64,000 bases of DNA, taken from NCBI RefSeq assembly GCF_050947335.1, contig NC_134993.1, positions 1,984,001-2,048,000 of the forward strand, read 5' to 3'. Source of the DNA: Megachile rotundata (lineage: Eukaryota; Arthropoda; Insecta; Hymenoptera; Megachilidae). A program made the translations under genes and the position numbers. This document shows positions 50,958 through 64,000 of the stretch, piece by piece. The notes under the pieces are model-generated. The model worked only from the letters and a program-made list of their open reading frames with translations, made no database searches and was not told the DNA's origin. The number at the start of each line of letters is the position of its first letter. Within the stretch, counting starts at the first letter, position 1.

Positions 50958-51412
50958 ATCACGAGCACACAATCACGATCACACAATCACGATCACACAA
51001 TCACGATCACACAATCACGATCACACAATCACGATCACACAATCACGATCACACAATCACGATCACACAATCACGATCACACAATCACGATCACACAATC
51101 ACGATCACACAATCACGATCACACAATCACGATCACACAATCACGATCACACAATCACGATCACACAATCACGATCACACAATCACGATCACAAAACCAC
51201 GATCACACAACCACGATCACACAATCACGATCACACAATCACGATCACACAATCACGATCACACAATCACAATCACACAATCACAATCACACAATCACAC
51301 AATCACAATCACACAATCACAATCACACAATCACAATCACACAATCACAATCACACAATCACAATCACACAATCACAATCACACAATCACAATCACACAA
51401 TCACAATCACAA
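50958..51412. repeat. CGATC run followed by CAATC run
   Basis: About 22 CGATC units (with CACAAAACC and CACAACC variants near 51.19 kb) pass into about ten CAATC units from 51262, ending at AATCACAATCACGATCAC. This is the same arrangement as the other modules. Its copy-2 counterpart would lie beyond the window. Confidence 0.83.
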
Positions 51413-51922
51413 TCACGATCACACAGTCACGAACACACCATCACGATCACACAATCAAGGTCACACAATGACGACCACACAATCACCATCACACAATCAC
51501 GATCAGACAATCACAATCACACAATCACGATCACACAATCACGATCACACAATCACCATCACACAATCACAATCACACAATCAAGGTCACACAATGACGA
51601 TCACACAATCACCATCACACAATCACGATCACACAATCACGATCACACAATCACGATCACACAATCACAAACACACAGTCGCGATCACACGATCACGATC
51701 ACACAATCACGATCACACAGTCGCGATCACACAATCACAATCACACAATCACGATCACACAATCACAATCACAATCACGATCACACCGTCACGATCACAC
51801 CATCACGATCACACGATCACCATCACACAATCACGATCACACAATCACAATCACACAATGACGATCACACCATCACCATCACACAATCACGACCACACAA
51901 TCACGATCACACAATCACGTTC

Positions 51923-53357
51923 ACACAATCACAAACACACAGTCGCGATCACTCGATCACGATCACACGATCACGATCACACAATCACAATCACACAATC
52001 AAGGTCACACAATGACGATCACACCATCACCATCACACAATCACGACCACACAATCACGATCACACAATCACAATCACACAATCACAATATCACAATCGC
52101 AATCACACAATCACAATATCACAATCAGACAATCACACAATCACACAATCACACAATCACGATCACACTATCACGATCACACAATCACGATCACACAATC
52201 ACGATCACACAATCACCATCACACAATCACCATCACACAATCACAATCACACAATCAAGGTCACACAATGACGATCACACAATCACCATCACACAATCAC
52301 GACCACTCAATCACGATAACACAATCACGATCACACAATCACGATCACACAATCACGTTCACACAATCACAAACACAGAGTCGCGAACACACGATCACGA
52401 TCACACAACCACGATCACACAGTCACGATCACACAATCACGATCACACAGTCACGATCACACAATCAGAGTCGCACAACCACAATCACACAACCACAATC
52501 ACACAATCACACAGTCACAATCCCACAATCACGACCACACAGTCACGATCACACAATCACAATCACACAATCACAATGTCACAATCGCAATCACACAACC
52601 ACAATAACACAATCAGACAATCACACAATCACACAATCACACAATCACGATCACACAATCATGATCACACAATCACGATCACACAATCACGATCACACAA
52701 TCACGATCACACAATGACGATCACACCATCACCATCACACAATCACGACCACACAATCACAATCACACAACCAAAATCACACAATCACAATCACACAATC
52801 AATGTCACACAATGACGATCACACAATCACCATCACACAATCTCGACCACACTATCACGATCACACAATCACGATCACACAATCACGTTCACACAATCAC
52901 AAACACACAGTCGCGATCACTCGATCACGATCACACAATCACGATCACACAATCACGAACACTCAATCACAATCACACAATCACAAACACACAGTCGCGA
53001 TCACATGATCACGATCACATGATCACGATCACATGATCACGATCACACAATCACAATCACACAATCACGATCACACAATCACGATCACACAATCACGATC
53101 ACACAAACACGATCACACGATCACAATCACACAATCACAAACACACAGTCGCGATCACACGATCACGATCACACGATCACGATCACACGATCGCGATCAC
53201 ACGATCACGATCACACGATCACGATCACACAATCACAATCACACAATCAAGGCACACAATGACGATCACACCATCACCATCACACAATCACGACCACACA
53301 ATCACGATCACACAATCACGATCACACAATCACGTTCACACAATCACAAACACACAA
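51923..53357. repeat. Block E, copy in the right end of D copy 1
   Basis: This segment matches 10386-11813 far better than it matches its immediate surroundings, and it sits directly before the D1/D2 junction. Related but less similar segments are at about 41.1-42.4 and 56.2-57.5 kb. It has three CATGATC variants at 53003-53035 where the 11.48 kb copy has one. Confidence 0.78.
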
Positions 53358-56300
53358 TCACAATCACACAATCAAGGTCACACAATCACGATCACACAGT
53401 CACGATCACACAATCACAATCACACAATCACGATCACTCAATCACCATCACACAATCACGATCACACAATAAGGATCCCACAATCACGATCACACAATCA
53501 CAATCACGCAATCACAATCACACAATCGCAATCACACAATCACAATCATACAACCACAAGCGCACAATCACGCAGTCACAATCCCACAATCACGATCACA
53601 CAATCACGATCACACAATCACAATCACACAATCACAATCACACAATCACGCTGTCACAGTCCCACAATCACGATCACACAATCACGATCACACAGTCACG
53701 ATCACACGATCACGATCACACAAAAACAATGACACAATCACAATCACACAATCACGAGCACACAATCACGATCACACAATCACCATCACACAATCACGAT
53801 CACACAATCACGATCACACAATCACGATCACACAATCACGATCACACAATCACGATCACACAATCACGTTCACACAGTCGCGATCACACAATCACGATGA
53901 CACAATCACGATCACACAATCACAATCACACAATCACGATCACACAATCACGATCACATAATCACGATCACATAACCACGTTCACACAATCACCATCACA
54001 CAATCACGATCACACAATCACGATCACACAATCACGATCACACAATCACCATCACAAAATCACAATCACGCAATCAAGGTCACAGAATGACTATCACACA
54101 ATCACCATCACACAATCACGACCACACAATCACGATCACACAATCACGCTCACACAATCACGATCACACAATCACGTTCACACAATCACAAACACACAGT
54201 CGCGATCACACGATCACGATCACACAATCACGATCACACAGTCACGATCACACAATCACAATCACACAATCACGATCACTCAATCACCATCACACAATCA
54301 CGATCACACAATTACGATCACACAACCACGATCACACTATCACGATCACACAATCACAGTCACACAATCACAATCACACAATCACAATCACAATCACGAT
54401 CACACAGTCACGATCACACAATCACGATCACACGATCACGATCACACAATCACAATCACACAATCGTTATCACGCAATCACGATCACACAATCACCATCA
54501 CACAATCAAGGCCACACAATGACGATCACACAATCACCATCACACAATCACGATCACACAATCACAATCACACAATCACAATCACAACCACAATCACACA
54601 ATCACACAATCACAATCCCACAATCACAATCACACAATCACAGTCACACAATCTCAATCACACAATCACACAGTCACAATCCCACAATCACGATCACACA
54701 ATCACGATCGCACAGTCACGATCACACAATCTCGACCACACAATCACGATCACACAATCACGATCACACAATCGCGTTCACACAATCAACGCCACACAAT
54801 GACGATCACACAATCACCATCACACAATCTCGACCACACAATCACGATCACACAATCACGATCACACAGTCACGTTCACACAATCACAAACACACAGTCC
54901 CGATCACTCGATCACGATCACACAATCACGATCACACAATCACGATCACACAATCACAATCACACAATCACAATCACACAGTCAAAATCACACAATCACA
55001 ATCACACAATCAAGGTCACACAATGACGATCACACAATCACCATCACACAATCACGGTCACACAATCACGATCACACAATCACGATCACTCAATCACAAT
55101 CACAATCACACAAGCACAAACACACAGTCGCGATCACACGATCACGATCACACGATCATGATCACACGATCACGATCACACGATCACGATCACACGATCA
55201 CGATCACACAATCACAATCACACAATCAAGGCCACACAATGACGATCACACAATCACCATCACACAATCTCGACCACACAATCACGATCACACAGTCACG
55301 ATCACACAATCACGTTCACACAATAACAAACACACAGTCGCGATCACTCGATCACGATCACACAATCACGATCACACAGTCACGATCACACAATCACAAT
55401 CACACAATCACGATCACACAATCACGATCACATAATCACGATCACATAATCACGTTCACACAATCACCATCACACAGTCACGATCACGCAATCACGATCA
55501 CACAATCACGATCACACAATCACGATCACACAATCACAGTCACACAATCACAATCACACAATCACAATCACAATCACGATCACACAGTCACGATCACACA
55601 ATCACGATCACACGATCACGATCACACAATCACAATCACACAATCGTTATCACGCAATCACGATCACACAATCACCATCACACAATCAAGGCCACACAAT
55701 GACGATCACACAATCACCATCACACAATCACGATCACACAATCACAATCACACAATCACAATCACAACCACAATCACACAATCACACAATCACAATCCCA
55801 CAATCACAATCACACAATCACAGTCACACAATCTCAATCACACAATCACACAGTCACAATCCCACAATCACGATCACACAATCACGATCGCACAGTCACG
55901 ATCACACGATCACGATCACACAATCACAATCACACAATCACAACCACACAATCACAATCACACAATCACAAACACACAGTCGCCATCACACGATCACGAT
56001 CACACGATCACGATCACACAATCACAATCACACAATCAAGGTCACACAACGACGATCACACCATCACCATCACACAATCACGACCACACAATCACGATCA
56101 CACAATCACGATCACACAATCACGATCACACAATCACGTTCACACAATCACAAACACACAGTCGCGATCACTCGATCACGATCACACGATCACGATCACA
56201 CAGTCACAATCACACAATCAAGTTCACACAATGACGATCACACCATCACCATCACACAATCACGACCACACAATCACGATCACACAATCACAATCACACA

Positions 56301-59137
56301 ATCACAATATCACAATCGCAATCACACAATCACAATATCACAATCAGACAATCACACAATCACACAATCACACAATCACACAATCACGATCACACTATCA
56401 CGATCACACAATCACGATCACACAATCACGATCACACAATCACCATCACACAATCACCATCACACAATCACAATCACACAATCAAGGTCACACAATGACG
56501 ATCACACAATCACCATCACACAATCACGACCACTCAATCACGATCACACAATCACGATCACACAATCACGTTCACACAATCACAAACACAGAGTCGCGAA
56601 CACACGATCACGATCACACAACCACGATCACACAGTCACGATCACACAATCACGATCACACAGTCACGATCACACAATCAGAGTCGCACAACCACAATCA
56701 CACAACCACAATCACACAATCACACAGTCACAATCCCACAATCACGACCACACAGTCACGATCACACAATCACAATCATACAATCACAATCACACAATCA
56801 CATTAACACAATCAGACAATCACACAGTCACACAATCACGATCACAAAATCACGATCACACAATCACGATCACACAATCACGATCACACAATCACGATCA
56901 CACAATCACGATCACACAATCACAATCACACAATCACAATCACACAATCAAAATCACACAATCACAATCACACAATCAATGTCACACAATGACGATCACA
57001 CAATCACCATCACACAATCTCGAACACACAATCACGATCACACAATCACGATCACACAATCACGTTCACACAATCACAAACACACAGTCGCGATCACTCG
57101 ATCACGATCACACAATCACGATCACTCAATCACAATCACACAATCACAAACACACAGTCGCGATCACATGATCACGATCACACGATCACGATCACACAAT
57201 CACAATCACACAATCACGATCACACAATCACGATCACACAATCACGATCACACAAACACGATCACACGATCACAATCACACAATCACAAACACACAGTCG
57301 CGATCACACGATCACGATCACACGATCACGATCACACGATCGCGATCACACGATCACGATCACACGATCACGATCACACAATCACAATCACACAATCAAG
57401 GCACACAATGACGATCACACCATCACCATCACACAATCACGACCACACAATCACGATCACACAATCACGATCACACAATCACGTTCACACGATCACAAAC
57501 ACACAGTCGCGATCACTCGATCACGATCACACAATCACGATCACACAGTCACTATCACACAATCACAATCACACAATCACAATATCACAATCGCAATCAC
57601 ACAATCACAATAACACAATCAGACTATCACACAATCACACAATCACACAATCACGATCACACAATCATGATCACACAATCACGATCACACAATCACGATC
57701 ACACAATCACGATCACACAATCACCATCACACAATCACAATCACACAATCAAGGTCACACAATGACGATCACACAATCACGATCACACGATCACAATCAC
57801 ACAATCACAAACACACAGTCGCGACCACACAATCACGATCACACGATCACGATCACACGATCGCGATCACACGATCACGATCACACGATCACGATCACAC
57901 AGTCACGATCACACAATCACAATCACACAATCACGATCACACAATCACAATCACAATCACGATCACACAGTCACGATCACACCATCACCATCACACGATC
58001 ACGATCACACAATCACAATCACACAATCAAGGCACACGATGACGATCACACCATCACCATCACACAATCACGACCACACAATCACGATCACACAATCACG
58101 ATCACACAATCACGATCACACAATCACGTTCACACGATCACAAACACACAGTCGCGATCACTCGATCACGATCACACAATCACGATCACACAGTCACTAT
58201 CACACAATCACAATCACACAATCACAATATCACAATCGCAATCACACAATCACAATAACACAATCAGACGATCACACAATCACACAATCACACAATCACA
58301 CAATCACGATCACACAATCATGATCACACAATCACGATCACACAATCACGATCACACAATCACGATCACACAATCACGATCACACGATCACAATCACACA
58401 ATCACAAACACACAGTCGCGATCACACGATCACGATCACACGATCACGATCACACGATCGCGATCACACGATCACGATCACACGATCACGATCACACAAT
58501 CACAATCACACAATCAAGGTCACACAATGACGATCACACCATCACCATCACACAATCACGATCACACAATCACGATCACACAATCACGATCACACAATCG
58601 TTATCACACAATCACGATCACACAATCACCATCACACAATCAAGGCCACACAATGTCGATCACACAATCACCATCACACAATCACAATCACACAATCACA
58701 ATCACACAATCACACTGTCACAATCCCACAATCACGATCACATAATCACGATCACACAGTCACGATCACACGATCACGATCACACAATAACAATCACACA
58801 ATCACAATCACACAATCACGAGCACACAATCACGATCACACAATCACGATCACACAATCACGATCACACAATTACGATCACACAATCACGATCACACAAT
58901 CACGATCACACAATCACGATCACACAATCACGATCACACAATCACGATCACACAATCACGATCGCACAATCACGATCGCACAATCGCGATCGCACAATCA
59001 CGATCGCACAATCGCGATCACACAATCGCGATCACACAATCGCGATCACACAACCACGATCACACAATCACGATCACACAATCACGATCACACAATCACG
59101 ATCACATAATCACGATCACACAATCACCATCACACAA

Positions 59138-59523
59138 TCACGATCACACAATCACAATCACACAATCGCACAATCACAATCGCACAATCACAATCGCACA
59201 ATCACAATCACACAATCACAATCACACAATCACAATCACACAATCACAATCACACAATCACAATCACACAATCACAATCACACAATCACAATCACACAAT
59301 CACAATCACACAATCACAATCACACAATCACAATCACACAATCACAATCACACAATCACAATCACACAATCACAATCACACAATCACAATCACACAATCA
59401 CAATCACACAATCACAATCACACAATCACAATCACACAATCACAATCACACAATCACAATCACACAATCACAATCACACAATCACAATCACACAATCACA
59501 ATCACACAATCACAATCACAATC
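59138..59523. repeat. Homogeneous CAATC unit run (D copy 2, first)
   Basis: Counterpart of 44132-44433, expanded by six 14-bp units. It starts with three CAATCGCAC variants (one more than the copy-1 run) and is otherwise pure. Confidence 0.88.
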
Positions 59524-60113
59524 ACGATCACAATCACGATCACACAGTCACGATGATACCATCACGATCACACAATCAAGGTCACACAATGACGATCACA
59601 CAATCACCATCACACAATCACGATCAGACAATCACAATCACACAATCACGATCACACAATCACGATCACACAATCACAATCACACAATCAAGGTCACACA
59701 ATGACGATCACACAATCACCATCACACAATCACAATCACACAATCACAATCACACAATCACACTGTCACAATCCCACAATCACGATCACATAATCACGAT
59801 CACACAGTCACGATCACACGATCACGATCACACAATAACAATCACACAATCACAATCACACAATCACGAGCACACAATCACGATCACACAATCACGATCA
59901 CACAATCACGATCACACAATCACGATCACACAATCACGATCACACAATCACGATCACACAATCACGATCACACAATCACGATCACACAATCACGATCACA
60001 CAATCACGATCACACAATCACGATCACACAATCACGATCACACAATCACGATCACACAACCACGATCACACAATCACGATCACACAATCACGATCACACA
60101 ATCACGATCACAC

Positions 60114-60470
60114 AATCACAATCACACAATCACAATCACACAATCACACAATCACAATCACACAATCACAATCACACAATCACAATCACACAATCACAAT
60201 CACACAATCACAATCACACAATCACAATCACACAATCACAATCACACAATCACAATCACACAATCACAATCACACAATCACAATCACACAATCACAATCA
60301 CACAATCACAATCACACAATCACAATCACACAATCACAATCACACAATCACAATCACACAATCACAATCACACAATCACAATCACACAATCACAATCACA
60401 CAATCACAATCACACAATCACAATCACACAATCACAATCACACAATCACAATCACACAATCACAATCACA
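60114..60470. repeat. Homogeneous CAATC unit run (D copy 2, second)
   Basis: Counterpart of 45018-45338, expanded by three units, with the same internal 8-bp phase break retained near 60145. Confidence 0.88.
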
Positions 60471-62787
60471 CAGTCGCGATCACACGATCACGATCACACG
60501 ATCACGATCACAAAATCACAATCACACAATCAAGGCCACACAATGACGATCACACAATCACCATAACACAATCTCGACCACACAATCACGATCACACAAT
60601 CGCGTTCACACAATAACAAACACACAGTTGCGATCACTCGATCACGATCACACAATCACGATCACACAGTCACGATCACACAATCACAATCACACAATCA
60701 CGATCACACAATCACGATCACATAACCACGATCACACAATCACGATCACACAATCACCATCACACAATCACGATCACACAATCACGATCACACAATCACG
60801 ATCACACAATCACCATCACACAATCACAATCACACAATCAAGGTCACAGAATGACGATCACACAATCACCATCACACAATCACGACCACACAATCACGAT
60901 CACACAATCACGCTCACACAATCACGATCACACAATCACGTTCACACAATCACGATCACACAGTCACTATCACACAATCACAATCACACAATCACAATAT
61001 CACAATCGCAATCACACAATCACAATAACACAATCAGACGATCACACAATCACACAATCACACAATCACGATCACACAATCATGATCACACAATCACGAT
61101 CACACAATCACGATCACACAATCACGATCACACAATCACCATCACACAATCACAATCACACAATCAAGGTCACACAATGACGATCACACCATCACCATCA
61201 CACAATCACGACCACACAATCACGATCACACAATCACGATCACACAATCACGATGACACAATCACGATCACACAATCACAAACACACAGTCGCGATCACA
61301 CGATCACGATCACACAATCACGATCACACAGTCACGATCACACAATCACAATCACACAATCACGATGACACAATCACAATCACAATCACGATCACACAGT
61401 CACGATCACACCATCACCATCACACGATCACGATCACACAATCACAATCACACAATCAAGGCACACAATGACGATCACACCATCACCATCACACAATCAC
61501 GACCACACAATCACGATCACACAATCACGATCACACAATCACGTTCACACGACCACAAACACACAGTCGCGATCACTCGATCACGATCACACAATCACGA
61601 TCACACAGTCACTATCACACAATCACAATCACACAATCACAATATCACAATCGCAATCACACAATCACAATAACACAATCAGACGATCACACAATCACAC
61701 AATCACACAATCACGATCACACAATCATGATCACACAATCACGATCACACAATCACGATCACACAATCACGATCACACAATCACCATCACACAATCACAA
61801 TCACACAATCAAGGTCACACAATGACGATCACACAATCACGATCACACGACCACAATCACACAATCACAAACACACAGTCGCGATCACACGATCACGATC
61901 ACACGATCACGATCACACGATCGCGATCACACGATCACGATCACACGATCACGATCACACAATCACAATCACACAATCAAGGTCACACAATGACGATCAC
62001 ACCATCACCATCACACAATCACGACCACACAATCACGATCACACAATCACGATCACACAATCACGATCACACAATCACAAACACACAGTCGCGATCACAC
62101 GATCACGATCACACAATCACGATCACACAGTCACGATCACACAATCACAATCACACAATCACGATCACACAATCACGATCACACAATCACAATCACAATC
62201 ACGATCACACAGTCACGATCACACCATCACGATCACACGGTCACCATCACACAATCACGATCACACAATCACAATCACACAATGACGATCACACCATCAC
62301 CATCACACAATCACGACCACACAATCACGATCACACAATCACGTTCACACAATCACGAACACACAGTCGCGATCACTCGATCACGATCACACAATCACGA
62401 TCACACAGTCACGATCACACAATCACAATCACACAATCACAATGTCACAATCGCAATCACACAATCACAATAACACAATCAGACAATCACACAATCACAC
62501 AATCACACAATCACGATCACACAATCATGATCACACAATCACGATCACACAATCACGATCACACAATCACGATCACACAATCACGATCACACAATCACGA
62601 TCACACAATCACGATCACACAATCACGATCATACAATCACGATCACACAATCACGATCACACAATCGCGATCACACAATCGCGATCACACAATCACGATC
62701 ACACAATCACGATCACACAACCACGATCACACAATCACGATCACACAATCACGATCACACAATCACGATCACACAATCACCATCACA

Positions 62788-62956
62788 CAACCACAATCAC
62801 ACAATCACACAATCACAATCACACAATCACAATCACACAATCACAATCACACAATCACAATCACACAATCACAATCACAATCACACAATCACAATCACAC
62901 AATCACAATCACACAATCACAATCACACAATCACAATCACACAATCACAATCACAC
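62788..62956. repeat. Homogeneous CAATC unit run (D copy 2, third)
   Basis: Counterpart of 47656-47808, one unit longer. The internal hexamer break (near 62876) lies two units further into the run than in copy 1. Confidence 0.85.
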
Positions 62957-64000
62957 AGTCGCGATCACACGATCACGATCACACGATCACGATCACACGA
63001 TCACGATCACACAATCACAATCACACAATCAAGGCCACACAATGACGATCACACAATCACCATCACACAATCTCGACCACACAATCACGATCACACAATC
63101 GCGTTCACACAATAACAAACACACAGTCGCGATCACTCGATCACGATCACACAATCACGATCACACAGTCACGATCACACAATCACAATCACACAATCAC
63201 GATCACACAATCACGATCACACAATCACGATCACACAATCACCATCACACAATCACAATCACACAATCAAGGTCACAGAATGACGATCACACAATTACCA
63301 TCACACAATCACGACCACACAATCACGATCACACAATCACGCTCACACAATCACGATCACACAATCACGTTCACACAATCACAAACACAGAGTCGCGATC
63401 ACACGATCACGATCACACAATCACGATCACACAGTCACGATCACACAATCACGATCACACAGTCACGATCACGCAATCAGAGTCACACATTTACAATCAC
63501 ACAACCACAATCACACAATCACACAGTCACAATCCCACAATCACGATCACACAATCACGAGCACACAGTCACGATCACACAATCACAATCATACAATCAC
63601 AATCACACAATCACATTAACACAATCAGACAATCACACAGTCACACAATCACGATCACACAATCACGATCACACAATCACGATCACACAATCACGATCAC
63701 ACAATCACGATCACACAATCACGATCACACAATCACGATCACAAGGTCACAATCACACAATCACAATCACACAATCAAAATCACACAATCACAATCACAC
63801 CATCAAGGTCACACAATGACGATCACACAATCACCATCACACAATCACGATCACACAATCACAATCACACAATCACGATCACACAATCACGATCACTCAA
63901 TCACAATCACACAATCACAAACACACAGTCGCGATCACACGATCACGATCACACGACCACGATCACACAATCACAATCACACAATCAAGGCCACACAATG

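Larger units (their letters stand above)
38355..53430. repeat. D higher-order repeat, copy 1 (about 15.1 kb)
   Basis: From about 38355 to 43260 all markers recur exactly 15,076 bp downstream (38653/53729, 39011/54087, 40623/55699, 41155/56231, 41903/56979, 42963/58039). Beyond that the offset becomes 15,006, then 15,090, 15,132 and 15,146. Left of 38355 the two copies differ. It contains several homogeneous unit runs, a 544-bp tandem duplication (49.18-50.27 kb), and near its end a block also found at 10.39-11.81 kb. Confidence 0.87.
1..64000. repeat. Satellite/minisatellite array, 14-bp basic unit
   Basis: Every line of the window is made of ACAATCACGATCAC and close variants; there is no stretch of unique sequence. 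The unit is a 6-mer (ATCACG/ATCACA) joined to an 8-mer (ATCACACA). Common variants are CAATC for CGATC, CCATC, CAGTC, CGTTC, CGACC, and rarer TCGCG, AAGGTC and CAATGA. The consensus has 6 A, 5 C, 2 T and 1 G per unit, so the strands are strongly asymmetric. Variants are arranged in long-range patterns that define nested higher-order repeats. No transposon, poly-A tail, RNA gene or splice-like structure interrupts it. The array runs off both ends. Its chromosomal role (subtelomeric, pericentromeric or interstitial) cannot be read from the sequence. Confidence 0.98.
53431..64000. repeat. D higher-order repeat, copy 2, cut by the window end
   Basis: This corresponds to 38355-48854. At least six single-base differences are visible in the first 5 kb (38397/53473, 38583/53659, 38899/53975, 42304/57380, 42776/57852, 42962/58038). 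There is a 70-bp loss near 58.38 kb, and gains of 84, 42 and 14 bp in the three homogeneous runs. The last bases of the window pair with 48854, so roughly 4.6 kb of this copy should lie beyond the window if it is complete. Confidence 0.87.

Noticed and set aside
27..63819. Dozens of + strand ORFs of 60-880 codons coding His/Thr/Ile/Gln/Ser-rich proteins
   Set aside because: All three + frames are equally open and encode the same 14-residue period, as expected from a stop-free 14-bp unit. There is no codon bias, conserved domain, signal peptide or unique end, and starts and stops come from recurring variant units (CAATGA, CAATAAC).
1..64000. CRISPR array
   Set aside because: The period is 14 bp with no alternating unique spacers; neighbouring units are near-identical and there are no cas genes.
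1..64000. Telomeric repeat
   Set aside because: No TTAGGG-like motif or its known variants; the unit ACAATCACGATCAC has no G- or C-run.
1..64000. Centromeric alpha-type satellite or CENP-B box
   Set aside because: The unit is 14 bp, not about 170 bp, and no sequence resembling the CENP-B box is seen. A centromeric role cannot be excluded but has no support here.
1..64000. Bacterial origin with clustered GATC methylation sites
   Set aside because: The GATC density comes from the repeat unit over the whole 64 kb; there is no DnaA box, AT-rich melting region or gene.
1..64000. Coding potential on the - strand
   Set aside because: The - strand unit GTGATCGTGATTGT contains TGA twice, so each frame is stopped repeatedly every 42 bp.
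1..64000. SOX-type binding sites (ACAAT, ACAATG)
   Set aside because: The short core occurs in every unit as a matter of composition; nothing in the context suggests regulatory function.

Overview
The whole 64 kb window is one uninterrupted tandem-repeat (satellite/minisatellite) array. No protein gene, RNA gene, transposon or unique sequence is visible, and both window edges lie inside the array, so the true array is longer than 64 kb. The basic unit is 14 bp, ACAATCACGATCAC on the + strand, with ACAATCACAATCAC as the main variant. The unit is itself a 6-mer (ATCACG or ATCACA) plus an 8-mer (ATCACACA). The + strand is A/C-rich and very poor in G; the - strand is G/T-rich. This points to a eukaryotic chromosome, probably assembled from long reads. 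I cannot name the species.

Layout by higher-order structure. 1-770: leading block, part of it similar to 13.37-13.74 kb. 771-9278: three copies of a ~2.8-2.9 kb higher-order repeat (S). 9279-9570: transition. 9571-23535: two nearly identical copies of a 7,017-bp unit (B). 21693-38300: two copies of a larger unit (C, ~7.6 and ~9.0 kb), overlapping the end of the second B copy and carrying embedded S material. 38355-64000: a ~15.1 kb unit (D) and most of a second copy, cut by the window end. Inside D are a 544-bp tandem duplication and several very homogeneous runs of the basic unit.

Fourteen pure hexamer (ATCACA)n tracts of 7 to 13 repeats sit only in S-type sequence, always directly after CGCAGTCACACTATC. 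They are a microsatellite nested within the higher-order repeat.

Long + strand open reading frames exist in all three frames (up to 880 codons, at 15569-18211). They follow from the unit: it contains no stop on the + strand, and 14 bp is not a multiple of 3, so three units (42 bp) encode one 14-residue His/Thr/Ile/Gln/Ser period in every frame. The - strand has TGA in every unit and is closed. I therefore annotate no CDS. The interest of the window lies in the repeat's evolution (nested duplications, polarity, copy-number steps of 14 bp), not in a gene system.
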